From positions 1 through 38,185 of the forward strand of contig NZ_SOMN01000045.1 in NCBI RefSeq assembly GCF_004564235.1: a stretch of DNA of 38,185 nucleotides, given 5' to 3'. Below are positions 17,155-25,845 of the stretch, piece after piece (position 1 is the stretch's first letter; the number at the start of each line of letters is the position of its first letter). The translations under genes were made by a program, and so were the position numbers. The DNA is from Cohnella luojiensis. GTDB lineage: Bacteria > Bacillota > Bacilli > Paenibacillales > Paenibacillaceae. The notes below the pieces were generated by a model that was not told the origin of the DNA, did no database searches, and saw only the letters and a list, made by a program, of their open reading frames with translations.

Positions 17155-18323
17155 GACGTCATAACGGAAATCCCGAGGGACAGCAGGATAAAATCAGGCG
17201 CGGGAGATTTTTCGGCAGACAACGGGAAAGCACGGAGCATAGGCAAAAGATGAAAGAGCTGGGCAAACAACTGCGACCTCCTAAGAAGTGGTTTATCTTC
17301 GGTATCCTATCCGTTCACGTCGGTATCGCCGTAAGCTGGGGGCTCGCTTATCTTTTGATGGGACTGATCTACCGTACTTGGTTCCCGGAGCAAGGACATG
17401 ATGTATTACGCCAGTATTTAACCATCGTCATGGCGTTCACGATTCTCTTCCTTATCATGAATCTCATTCGCATCTTCTTTGCGCCGATACGCCGACAGAT
17501 GGAATGGTTCCTGCAGATGCTCAACGCGATGAAGCAGCTATCCAAGGGGAACTTCGATGTTAGCCTGGAAATGAATCCGCGGTTCATGGGACAGTTCGGA
17601 CATCTAGTCACGGGCTTTAACGAAATGGCCTCGGAGCTTAACCAAATGGAGCAGGTGCGGCAGGAATTCATCTCTAACGTGTCGCACGAGATTCAATCCC
17701 CGCTGACTTCCATCGCCGGATTCGCTCGAGCATTGCAGAACGAGGATATTTCTCCCTCTACTCGCAAGCACTACTTGGAGATCATCGAAATCGAAAGCAA
17801 ACGCCTTTCCAGAATGAGCGATAACCTTCTCAAGCTGACTTCGCTAGAATCCAAGCATCATCCGTTCGAACCGAAGCCCTATCGGCTTGACCGGCAGCTG
17901 CGGCATATCATCTTATCTTGCGAGCCGCTTTGGCGGGAAAAGAATATCGAGATGGATGTGGAATTGCCGGAGCTAACGATTAAAGCTGATGAAGACTTGA
18001 TGAGCCAAGTATGGGTCAACCTGCTGCACAACAGCATCAAATTTACGCCCGAAGGCGGTACGATCAGCCTTCGTTTAACAGAGGAGAATCATCAAGTATG
18101 CGTCCGTATCGTGGATAGCGGAAGCGGGATATCCGATGCGTCCCTCCCCCACCTATTCGAACGCTTCTACAAGGAGGACAAATCCCGTAATCGCTCGGGC
18201 AACGGCAGCGGTCTCGGATTGTCGATCGTGAAGAAGATCATCGATATGCATGATGGACAAATAACCGCCGGTAATGATTCTAGACTTGGCGCCGTATTCA
18301 CCATTCTTATTCCCAACACCTAA
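17151..18323 (+). CDS. Sensor histidine kinase, partner of the upstream regulator
   Basis: A 390-residue membrane kinase. Two membrane helices (about 46-73 and 86-105) are separated by only about a dozen residues, so it has almost no external sensor domain and may sense in the membrane or through the exporter. A HAMP-like linker follows. The HisKA phospho-acceptor is His179 in SHEIQSPLTS, and the ATPase domain has an N-box VNLLHNSIKF, G1 DSGSGIS, F-box LFERFYK and G2 GSGLGLSIV. GTG start overlapping the regulator stop. Confidence 0.92.
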   Translation: MRRHNGNPEGQQDKIRRGRFFGRQRESTEHRQKMKELGKQLRPPKKWFIFGILSVHVGIAVSWGLAYLLMGLIYRTWFPEQGHDVLRQYLTIVMAFTILFLIMNLIRIFFAPIRRQMEWFLQMLNAMKQLSKGNFDVSLEMNPRFMGQFGHLVTGFNEMASELNQMEQVRQEFISNVSHEIQSPLTSIAGFARALQNEDISPSTRKHYLEIIEIESKRLSRMSDNLLKLTSLESKHHPFEPKPYRLDRQLRHIILSCEPLWREKNIEMDVELPELTIKADEDLMSQVWVNLLHNSIKFTPEGGTISLRLTEENHQVCVRIVDSGSGISDASLPHLFERFYKEDKSRNRSGNGSGLGLSIVKKIIDMHDGQITAGNDSRLGAVFTILIPNT

Positions 18324-18346
18324 TTAATGATATTAATTACCCTAAC

Positions 18347-18376
18347 AAGCTTCCGCCGCCTAGGCTGGAAGCTTTT
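18347..18376. terminator. Bidirectional terminator between the kinase operon and the HTH gene
   Basis: AAGCTTCC pairs with GGAAGCTT around a loop containing a further GCC/GGC pairing, followed by TTTT on the plus strand. It overlaps the 3' end of the minus-strand HTH gene. Confidence 0.75.
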
Positions 18377-18698
18377 GCATGACATAACGCAGAAACAAGG
18401 CTTGAAGCTCGCGGGTGGAGTTCGTTCTGGTTTTCCCAAGCATGCATATCAAGTGGTTGTCCAGAGTTGCAGATTGAATCTGCATAGTCGTTAAGATATC
18501 GCCATCCTCTAAGCCGAACAACAAAGCGAGCTTCAGGACTTCCCTCTCGCTCTCAGTGAAATCATATCTATCGCCGAATTGTTCATTAATGTGCCTTATC
18601 AGCGAATCATCTTCCTTTACGACTTGCCAATCCGTCATGTTCTTTAACACTTGTGCTTGTCTCCTTTGCAAGAATTGAAGATAGATCTGTCGATTCAT
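18360..18698 (-). CDS. Small LuxR/GerE-type HTH protein
   Basis: A 112-residue protein. The C-terminal half reads FTESEREVLKLALLFGLEDG, then a recognition-helix region with LDNHLICMLGKTRTNSTREL, which follows the LuxR-type helix-turn-helix layout; ALFLRYV closes it. The N-terminal 45 residues hold no receiver domain, so it resembles stand-alone GerE-like regulators. The recognition helix departs from consensus (NHLICML for NHL-x-I), and DNA binding is likely but not certain. The ribosome binding site is weak (GAG). It stands alone between two signalling loci, so its target could be either. Confidence 0.7.
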   Translation of the reverse strand: MNRQIYLQFLQRRQAQVLKNMTDWQVVKEDDSLIRHINEQFGDRYDFTESEREVLKLALLFGLEDGDILTTMQIQSATLDNHLICMLGKTRTNSTRELQALFLRYVMQKLPA

Positions 18699-18808
18699 GC
18701 TCTCATTCGTTATGATAGAGACAAAGTATTAGTAGATTTAGCCATTACGTATTTGTTTTCTATGAAAATCGCTAATAGTTTGTTGACCTATTACACCGGG
18801 GGTGTTGC

Positions 18809-21800
18809 TTGTTTATGTTCAGGTCTCTTCGCTTTAAGATCGTAGTCACGCTTATCCTGATCAATACGGCATCGTTTATGCTCATGAATTTTATTACTTA
18901 CGAGACCTCTAATAAGCAAATGAACAATCAGTTGATTCACCATAGCTTAACCAACCTTAAAAGTTCGGTTACCAATTTGAATTCTTCTCTCGCTCTTCAA
19001 CTTAAGGAAGCGGAGCTCATTAGCAAGATTCCTCCGCGCTTGCAAACAACGGAGCAGAAGCTGATTTTCCTAAGGAATGAGGTCCCGTTAGCGAACCACC
19101 TAAAGACGAGGCATATTGGGATCGGCAATTTTGGCGGCGACGTGAAGTTGTTGGATGGCACGACGATTCCGATGAGAGATAATATAGCTTATCAGCAAGC
19201 ATTGAATGGCAAAACAAGCTATTCGAACGTAATTCTTGATGCCCAGGGCGTACCCGTCTTATGGATCATGGTTCCCCACTATGACGAGAACAACGTTATT
19301 CAAGGCGTAATCGGAATGGCGCTGGATTCCATGAAGGTATTCGGCGATCAATTTAGAATGCACTCTTCCGATTACAAAGACAGTGCCATTATTCTAATAG
19401 ATCGGGAAACGAACCTTCTCTATTACGACGACGTTACCCTCATTCTGAAACGCAATTATATAAAAGATGAGCCGGCACTTCTTGAATTTGCGGAAAAACT
19501 CAGAAACAGCGAGGAAGGCTACGGGGAGGAGAGCGTATTCGGCCAGGTTCTGAAATTGTTCTACGTAAAAGTTCCGGAAACGAATTGGTATGCGGTACTT
19601 TCCGTTTCGAAGGAAGAATTCGAAGCTCCCATGCGAAAGTCCCTTTGGTTGAATATGGGGTTAATCGCGTTGGCCGAAATCGTTCTCGGTACTCTCCTCT
19701 ATCTCATTACGCAGCGCTCCATTCTCAATAGACTTAAGCATGTTGTCGAGGTTACCAAGAATGTGGCGGCAGGCAACTTCTATCCAACGCCGTTAAGAGT
19801 TCGAAGTCATGACGAAATGGGGATACTGGCGCTATCGGTCAATGGAATGATTGTAAATCTACAGGACTTGTTCGAGCCTTTTCAAGCTTTCATACGCCAG
19901 AACCATTATGCCATGATCGTTACCGATTCGCAGTTCTTCATTACTTCCTACAACAAAAGGGCAGAAGAAATGCTTGGCTATGAAGAGAAAGAGGTCATTG
20001 GCAAGAAATCCCTCCTGCTATGGCATGACCATGACCAACTGCACGAACGCGCGAGGTTCTATTCCGACAAGCTGAAGCGGTCGGTTACCCCCGACGAAGC
20101 CGTATTATTCGTCATGTCCCATAAGGGCTTCCTGCCGGATTGGGAGTGGACTTGGATCAATCGCGAGGGCACCCGTATGCTCGTGTCTCTTAATACGAGC
20201 ATGATGCGGCATCCGGACGGCACGATTAAAGGTTACGTTCTAATCGCAAGGGACATAAGCGAGATTAAGAAAGCGGTCGAAACCAATACGAGGCTGCTCG
20301 AAATTATGGAGAGCGCACACGATATGATCGCTTCGTTTGATATGCGCGGTCATATTTTCTACCTTAACCAAGCGGGCCATTCCTTCCTAGGTATTGATGT
20401 TCTGAACGAGGATAATTGCTGTCTCAGTCATTATATGACGATTCCAATGACGGTGAGGTTTGCCGATGGTTTGACGGAAGCGCAGAAACAGGGATATTGG
20501 CAAGGAGAGATTCAATTCGTTGGCGTAGACGGGCAGACCCAGATCGCTTCCATTACTGTCGTGGCCCACATCACCGATGACGACACGGATACCTTCTTCT
20601 CTACCATCGTAAGGGATATTTCCGATCAGAAGGAGATTCAAAGACAGCTTGTCAAAGCCAAAGAGGAAGCGGACGAAGCCAACGAAGCTAAGAGCTCATT
20701 CCTGGCTCGGATGAGTCATGAAATCCGTACTCCGCTTAACGGCATCATCGGGCTGACTTATCTTCTGCAGCGCTCTGAATTATCGGACATCCAAGCGGAC
20801 TATTCGCGCCAGATCTCTGAATCGTCGCAAAGCCTGTTAAGAATTCTTAACGACATTCTGGATTTCTCGAAGTTGGAAGCCGACAAACTTGTGTTAGAAA
20901 GAGTAACTTTCCGGTTAGATGAATCTTTACATCGGCTCAGCGGGATGTTCTCCGTGCTTCTGGGTACTAAACCGATAGATTTCATCATTCGGATCGATCC
21001 GGATGTGCCGGACTGGCTCGTTGGCGACCCGATCCGTCTGGAACAGGTTCTTCTTAACCTAGGCAGCAACGCAATCAAATTCACGAACATCGGATTGATA
21101 GATCTTTCGATTCATCTGATCGAGCTTGAAGGCGGACAGGCCCGTTTGCGGTTCTCCGTGATGGATACGGGCATTGGGATGACGGAACAGCAGTGTTCCC
21201 ATGTGTTCATGCCTTTCGTTCAAGCCGATCAGAAAACAAGTCGCAAATACGGCGGAACGGGACTGGGTCTCGTCATCTCGCATACGTTGGTCGAACGAAT
21301 GGGCGGGACTATTTCCGTGGATAGCACCTATCACGTCGGCAGCACTTTCAGTTTCGAGCTCGTGTTTCCGATAGATTCCGGCAAGACTGTCCCTTCCAAG
21401 CTTCATGACCTTGGCTTGCACGTCATCGTGCTTGAGGATCAGGATTATGTGGCTGAGCATTGGCGTACCCTTCTTGCTTCTTACGGCTGCGATGTCATTA
21501 CCTTACGCTCATGGGCGAAAGCACGGCCTCTGCTGCAGGATGATAAATGGAATCTCGTCATTGTCGACATGGAGTCGGAAGACATGCATGGCGAAGAGAC
21601 ATGGATGAGCTGGAAGACCGAACTGGACGAGCGCGGAATTCAAGTGATCTCCTCTACGTCTTTACACGGAAGAGACGCTCTTCAACAATTGCCCAACGAA
21701 TATAAGCCAACAGCCGTAATCGTCAAGCCTGCGTCTACAATTCATGTCGAACAAGCTCTGCGAGTGATCTGCAACCTTGCCGAGAGGACGCATTGCTATA

Positions 21801-22618
21801 AGGATGTTCCCGGTTCGCCATCCCTTCTTCAACATGGACATTCCTTGGAAGCGCCGTTGCGGATATTAGTCGTAGACGACCAAGAGATTAACCGGATAGT
21901 AGTCAAGCAGCTTCTGGGGCAGCAGGGCTTTGAGGTCGAATTATCGGAGAGCGGCAATGAAGCCTTAATCGCATTGGATAATAAGAACTTCGACTTGATT
22001 TTAATGGACTTGCATATGCCGATTATGGATGGAATCGAGGCTACGATCCATATCCGCGAACATTTTAGTAAGGAGGATTTGCCCATTATCGCGTTAACGG
22101 CTGACGTTACGAAGGATCAGGAAGTTAGATGCTTCTCAGCCGGCATGAACGATATTATTATGAAACCCATCGACCCTGAGGTTTTCTTCGCGGTACTTGG
22201 ACGATGGTTCCCTACAAGGCTTCCAACTCTTTTCGCCAATATCGCGGAACATTCGGATGCCTGGCAGGAGAAAGATTTGCCTGGCCTTAACGCATTGCTC
22301 GCCATTCAGCGACTGGACGGGAAAACCAATCTGTATTTACAGCTTTTGGACAAATTTCAACAACAATATTCAGACGTGGAAAATCTTTTGCCGAAGCTAT
22401 TAGAGGAAGACAATCGCGCGGAAGCCATTCGTCTCGTTCACTCCTTAAGCGGTACAGCTGGTCACTTAGGCGCTTCTGCCGTTCAAGAAATTGCCTCGGC
22501 GGTTGAGAGATCGTTGAAGGATGATGGTTCTATCGAAGATTTGCAATTCAAGTTATTCCAATCTCTGCAAGAAACAATGGGAACGATTCGTAATCTGCTG
22601 TTACAAAAAAGGAGTTAG
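18809..22618 (+). CDS. Hybrid sensor histidine kinase (Cache-like, HAMP, 2 PAS, kinase, 2 REC, HPt)
   Basis: A 1269-residue multi-step phosphorelay protein. A membrane helix (about 8-28), an extracytoplasmic Cache-like region (to about 285) and a second helix (about 290-310) precede HAMP. Two PAS domains follow (about 365-480, 495-610), then HisKA with His637 (RMSHEIRTPLNG) and the ATPase domain (GTGLGLVISHTL). A first receiver is divergent but keeps Asp920 (VIVDMES) and a Lys. A second canonical receiver has Asp1067 (ILMDLHMPIMDG), and a C-terminal HPt domain has His1211 (LVHSLSGTAGHL). The TTG start is chosen for the GGGGGTG 6 bases upstream; an ATG lies two codons in. A separate regulator gene follows and could take phosphate from the HPt. 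Confidence 0.92.
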   Translation: MFMFRSLRFKIVVTLILINTASFMLMNFITYETSNKQMNNQLIHHSLTNLKSSVTNLNSSLALQLKEAELISKIPPRLQTTEQKLIFLRNEVPLANHLKTRHIGIGNFGGDVKLLDGTTIPMRDNIAYQQALNGKTSYSNVILDAQGVPVLWIMVPHYDENNVIQGVIGMALDSMKVFGDQFRMHSSDYKDSAIILIDRETNLLYYDDVTLILKRNYIKDEPALLEFAEKLRNSEEGYGEESVFGQVLKLFYVKVPETNWYAVLSVSKEEFEAPMRKSLWLNMGLIALAEIVLGTLLYLITQRSILNRLKHVVEVTKNVAAGNFYPTPLRVRSHDEMGILALSVNGMIVNLQDLFEPFQAFIRQNHYAMIVTDSQFFITSYNKRAEEMLGYEEKEVIGKKSLLLWHDHDQLHERARFYSDKLKRSVTPDEAVLFVMSHKGFLPDWEWTWINREGTRMLVSLNTSMMRHPDGTIKGYVLIARDISEIKKAVETNTRLLEIMESAHDMIASFDMRGHIFYLNQAGHSFLGIDVLNEDNCCLSHYMTIPMTVRFADGLTEAQKQGYWQGEIQFVGVDGQTQIASITVVAHITDDDTDTFFSTIVRDISDQKEIQRQLVKAKEEADEANEAKSSFLARMSHEIRTPLNGIIGLTYLLQRSELSDIQADYSRQISESSQSLLRILNDILDFSKLEADKLVLERVTFRLDESLHRLSGMFSVLLGTKPIDFIIRIDPDVPDWLVGDPIRLEQVLLNLGSNAIKFTNIGLIDLSIHLIELEGGQARLRFSVMDTGIGMTEQQCSHVFMPFVQADQKTSRKYGGTGLGLVISHTLVERMGGTISVDSTYHVGSTFSFELVFPIDSGKTVPSKLHDLGLHVIVLEDQDYVAEHWRTLLASYGCDVITLRSWAKARPLLQDDKWNLVIVDMESEDMHGEETWMSWKTELDERGIQVISSTSLHGRDALQQLPNEYKPTAVIVKPASTIHVEQALRVICNLAERTHCYKDVPGSPSLLQHGHSLEAPLRILVVDDQEINRIVVKQLLGQQGFEVELSESGNEALIALDNKNFDLILMDLHMPIMDGIEATIHIREHFSKEDLPIIALTADVTKDQEVRCFSAGMNDIIMKPIDPEVFFAVLGRWFPTRLPTLFANIAEHSDAWQEKDLPGLNALLAIQRLDGKTNLYLQLLDKFQQQYSDVENLLPKLLEEDNRAEAIRLVHSLSGTAGHLGASAVQEIASAVERSLKDDGSIEDLQFKLFQSLQETMGTIRNLLLQKRS

Positions 22619-22644
22619 ACGAACAACGTTCGACACTATATAAT
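22618..22644 (+). promoter_or_regulatory. Promoter with near-palindromic operator before the second regulator
   Basis: GACGAAC-AAC-GTTCGAC (7-bp arms, one mismatch) lies directly before TATAAT at 22639-22644, between the hybrid kinase stop and the regulator. No good -35 is seen, consistent with an activated or repressed promoter. Confidence 0.4.
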
Positions 22645-22712
22645 AGATTTGAATAGTTAAATGTTAGCAAAGTATGAGCATTCTTAACAAACTCTTAAAG
22701 GGTGTGAATAAA

Positions 22713-23420
22713 TTGACGAGAGTACTTGTTATTGAAGATGATCCTATCATCGGAGAAATGCTCACCCTCTATCTCACGGAAGAGAATTTCGAAGTACAGC
22801 GGGTTGAATCTGCTCGTGAGGGCAAGTTCGCCTTGGGTACTTTTAACCCGGATATATTATTGCTTGACTTAATGCTCCCGGATGCGCAAGGAACCGAGCT
22901 CTGCTCCGAATTTCGGCAACTCACCGCGATTCCCATTATCGTGATCTCTATGAAGCCGTCCGTAACCGTGAGGATCCAAGCCATAAGCTCGGGAGCGGAT
23001 GATTTTCTGGTTAAGCCCTTCAGTATGCAAGAACTTAAGGTACGCATGGATGCCGTACTAAGGCGTGTGGCTAGCCCGAGACCGGTAATTGCACATCCTT
23101 CTTCTCCTTCTGCTTCGGTCGAGTCAGAATCTCAGCAAGGCTTAACATTGAATCTTGAACGCAGGACTATCGTTCTTGATGGCGAGCAAATCGAAACGAC
23201 CTTCTCCGAATACGAAATCATGAAGTTATTCTATCAGCATCCTAATCGCGTATTCAGTCGCGAAGAACTCATAAACGCAGTGCGCGGCATTGACTCCTTC
23301 ATTAACGATAGAGCTATCGATGTTCATGTCACTAACCTAAGGCGCAAGCTGGAGAAAAATCCGAAAGAACCAAAATTCATTAAGACGGTTTGGGGAGTGG
23401 GCTACAAATTCATAAAGTAA
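22713..23420 (+). CDS. OmpR/PhoB-family response regulator
   Basis: A 235-residue regulator with receiver (acidic pair in IEDDP, Asp52 in LLLDLMLPD, Lys in LVKPFSM) and winged-helix domain (FSEYEIMKLFYQHPN, NDRAIDVHVTNLRRKL, GVGYKFIK). The linker between domains is long and Ser/Pro-rich (about 122-143). In the switch region the usual Thr/Ser is followed by MKPSV instead of A-[KR]. The TTG at 22713 is preferred because it puts the receiver's first strand at the usual position and has AAAGGG 10 bases upstream. An in-frame ATG at 22674 without a ribosome binding site would add 13 residues. Likely the output of the hybrid kinase phosphorelay. Confidence 0.9.
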   Translation: MTRVLVIEDDPIIGEMLTLYLTEENFEVQRVESAREGKFALGTFNPDILLLDLMLPDAQGTELCSEFRQLTAIPIIVISMKPSVTVRIQAISSGADDFLVKPFSMQELKVRMDAVLRRVASPRPVIAHPSSPSASVESESQQGLTLNLERRTIVLDGEQIETTFSEYEIMKLFYQHPNRVFSREELINAVRGIDSFINDRAIDVHVTNLRRKLEKNPKEPKFIKTVWGVGYKFIK

Positions 23421-23449
23421 GCAAATTCTTTCTATACATAAATTAAGCG

Positions 23450-23472
23450 GCTCCTTCTTAAGGAGCTTTTTT
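23450..23472 (+). terminator. Rho-independent terminator
   Basis: GCTCCTT-CTT-AAGGAGC followed by six T. Ends the hybrid kinase/regulator locus. Confidence 0.9.
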
Positions 23473-23499
23473 GTTGCGTCTTGTGGATTACTCCAGCAG

Positions 23500-24591
23500 T
23501 TACCAGCCCATTCTCTCTCGCAAAAATGTGATGTGAGCCACGTGATGACGGCCGTGCCATGAATACGAACCGAGTACGGTGTCTAAACGAAACACCTTCT
23601 TCGACTCGGGATGGTAGAACGTTCTTGCGTAGTCTTCCTCCGACATGGAGCGCAGCAAAAATACCCAACGTTCATGAAGCGCCGCGACTAGGGTCAGGGA
23701 TAATTCGATGGGAGCTTTTGCGGTATCCGCAAGCAACGCCCAGCGGTCCTCGTAATACGGCCTGATCGCAGGCTGCTCCTCCGTTAGCGCTAGCTTGAAC
23801 CGAGTAAAGCAGGTCAGGTGGCTGTCCGCGATGTGGTGCGTCACTTGCCTGATCGTCCAACCATCCGGTCTATAAGGCGTATCTAGTTGGTCCCTGCCGA
23901 GCCCTTCAACCGCTGCGGCAAGCTTCGTCGGAAGACTCGCGATATCCGAAATCCAATCGCGTCTTTGCTGTGCGGAAACCTGGCCTTCATGTTCGAATTG
24001 GCCAATAGGAAATCTTAAATCGGGAGTCATATACCTCGTCACCTTGACTTTCCTATCTAGTAGTATTTTTTCGATGAAATGTTCCTTGGCGCGCGTATAA
24101 GCTTCCCGGTCATGCCGATATCTCTCAGCAAGCTCTACTTTTAACTGTCCATAAGCCATAGCCCAATCTCTACGGTCAAGCAATGCATCTCTGAAAATGA
24201 GTTGCTCTTCATAGCGCGGCTCGCCAATCAAGAAGAGATGAAGATGAGCCACTCTCTTGTCGTTGTCCACTTGCACGAAAAATCTGCGGAAAGGACGCAG
24301 GTCAAGCTCGGGTGGTACGTAATTCCAGCCTTCGGGCGATAAAGTCTCGACGATCCGATGCAGGCTGTCATACGACGGTACCAGTGCCATGATGTCAAGG
24401 ATGGGCTTGGCGGGCAAGCCCGGAATCGCAGTGCTTCCGATGTGCTCGACGTTTGTTACGCCGATTGGCTGCAACCGTTTCTCAAGCAGCTCGGTTAGGT
24501 GCTCTCCGGCTGCAAGCCATCTGGGATTCGTTTCCGCGAGCCGGACTTCCTCCACCGCCCACTTCGGCCACCGATCTGAAGAGCTGGACAT
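23500..24591 (-). CDS. GrpB (UPF0157)-YfiT/DinB fusion protein
   Basis: A 363-residue protein made of two complete domains. Residues about 1-185 are a GrpB/UPF0157 nucleotidyltransferase-fold domain (HIGSTAIPGLPAKPILDIM, VDNDKRVAHLHLF). Residues about 188-363 match the YfiT/BstA metal-dependent DinB-fold family (FPIGQFEHEGQVSAQQR, PDGWTIRQVTHHIADSH, SWHGRHHVAHIT), with the three metal His positions kept. YfiT relatives act as metal hydrolases or bacillithiol transferases in detoxification; GrpB function is uncertain. At the junction the Met of MTPDLRFPIG has its own AAGGTGACGAGGTAT upstream, as if two overlapping genes fused by loss of a stop. AAAGGGG precedes the first ATG. Confidence 0.87.
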   Translation of the reverse strand: MSSSSDRWPKWAVEEVRLAETNPRWLAAGEHLTELLEKRLQPIGVTNVEHIGSTAIPGLPAKPILDIMALVPSYDSLHRIVETLSPEGWNYVPPELDLRPFRRFFVQVDNDKRVAHLHLFLIGEPRYEEQLIFRDALLDRRDWAMAYGQLKVELAERYRHDREAYTRAKEHFIEKILLDRKVKVTRYMTPDLRFPIGQFEHEGQVSAQQRRDWISDIASLPTKLAAAVEGLGRDQLDTPYRPDGWTIRQVTHHIADSHLTCFTRFKLALTEEQPAIRPYYEDRWALLADTAKAPIELSLTLVAALHERWVFLLRSMSEEDYARTFYHPESKKVFRLDTVLGSYSWHGRHHVAHITFLRERMGW

Positions 24592-24611
24592 ATTGCCATC
24601 CCCTTTACTGT

Positions 24612-25670
24612 TTAGCCTATTATCATAGCTAATTCCGCTATGAACCGATCCATTTCCTCATCGGTTCCAATACTGACTCGCAGAAATTGATCGATTCTCG
24701 GTTTGTTGAAATAACGTACGAGAATTCCCCTGTTCTTCAATTCGTTGAATATCTGCTGGGCGTCCTTCCGAGGATGGGTGATGAATAGGAAGTTCGCCTT
24801 GGATTCGATAACATGAAAGCCTAACGGTTTCAACGCTTCGCTTATCCGCTCCCTCGTGGCAACGACCTTGCGGTTCGTCTCCTCGAAGTAAGCCTGATCC
24901 TCAATGGAGGCGATCGCGCCAGCCATCGCCAAGCGATCTAACGTATAGGAATTGAAGGAATTCTTGATCCTGTTTAACCCCTCTATCAAGTCAGGATGCC
25001 CCATCGCCATCCCCACGCGAAGTCCGGCGAGCGAACGGGACTTGGATAACGTCTGTACAACTAATAGGTTGGGGTACTCCTTTACGAACGGTACAACGGA
25101 ATCTCCACCGAAGTCGATATAAGCTTCATCTACGATGACGACTTGGTCCCGATTCGCTTGAAGGATACGGCTTAATTGTTCAACAAGCATGAACCTGGCA
25201 GTCGGCGCGTTCGGATTCGGTAGAATGATACCCCCGTTAGGGACGAGGTAAAGTTCCTCATTGATTCTGAACTCTTCGTCCGTCGGGACCGTGTTGAAAC
25301 GAAGCCCGTAAAGCTTCGCGTATACAGGATAGAACGTGTAGGTAACGTCGGGAAAGAGTATCGTCTTATCCGCCGAGAAGAACGCCGGGAACGCGAAGGC
25401 CAATATTTCGTCCGATCCGTTGCCGACGAAGACGCGATCTTTGGTTAATCCGTAATATTGCGCGATTGTCTCTCTGAGCTTGTCGCAAGTCGGATCAGGG
25501 TATAATCGCAGATCGGCGTTCGTCGCAACATGGATAGCTTCTAGAACCTTCGGCGATGGCGGGTAAGGGCTTTCGTTCGTGTTCAGCTTGATATATTGTT
25601 GGCCTTTCGGTTGTTCCCCCGGTACGTAAGGGACGAGAGAAGCGGTTAGATCGCTCCAATATTTACTCAA
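24612..25670 (-). CDS. hisC: Histidinol-phosphate aminotransferase
   Basis: A 352-residue class I/II PLP-dependent aminotransferase that converts imidazole-acetol phosphate and glutamate to histidinol phosphate; the enzyme can also serve aromatic amino acids. Motifs: KLNTNESPYPPSP, GNGSDEIL, VDEAYIDF and the PLP-lysine region TLSKSRSLAGLRVG, ending with RVSIGTDEEMD. The TTG at 25670 is chosen because GGAGG lies 8 bases upstream and SKYW is the usual N-terminus. A longer frame to 25736 has no ribosome binding site. It is alone here, outside a his operon, and divergent from yfmM. Confidence 0.92.
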   Translation of the reverse strand: MSKYWSDLTASLVPYVPGEQPKGQQYIKLNTNESPYPPSPKVLEAIHVATNADLRLYPDPTCDKLRETIAQYYGLTKDRVFVGNGSDEILAFAFPAFFSADKTILFPDVTYTFYPVYAKLYGLRFNTVPTDEEFRINEELYLVPNGGIILPNPNAPTARFMLVEQLSRILQANRDQVVIVDEAYIDFGGDSVVPFVKEYPNLLVVQTLSKSRSLAGLRVGMAMGHPDLIEGLNRIKNSFNSYTLDRLAMAGAIASIEDQAYFEETNRKVVATRERISEALKPLGFHVIESKANFLFITHPRKDAQQIFNELKNRGILVRYFNKPRIDQFLRVSIGTDEEMDRFIAELAMIIG

Positions 25671-25767
25671 TGATAATGCCTCCAGTCGAAATCCTCTTGC
25701 ATGCTCTTCCATGATTATACAATCCCTTAATTCCAAGGTCTACTTCATCATTCGGACGACATTATCA

Positions 25768-25797
25768 TTGAGTTTTAGCCTCCTCGAAGCTTATAAT
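25768..25797 (+). promoter_or_regulatory. Sigma-A-type promoter for yfmM
   Basis: TTGAGT (25768-25773), 18-base spacer, TATAAT (25792-25797), about 48 bases before the ATG. Confidence 0.65.
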
Positions 25798-25845
25798 AAA
25801 AAATAGTGCGCATAATTCGAGCTATCGAGAAAAAGGTGTCTAATC

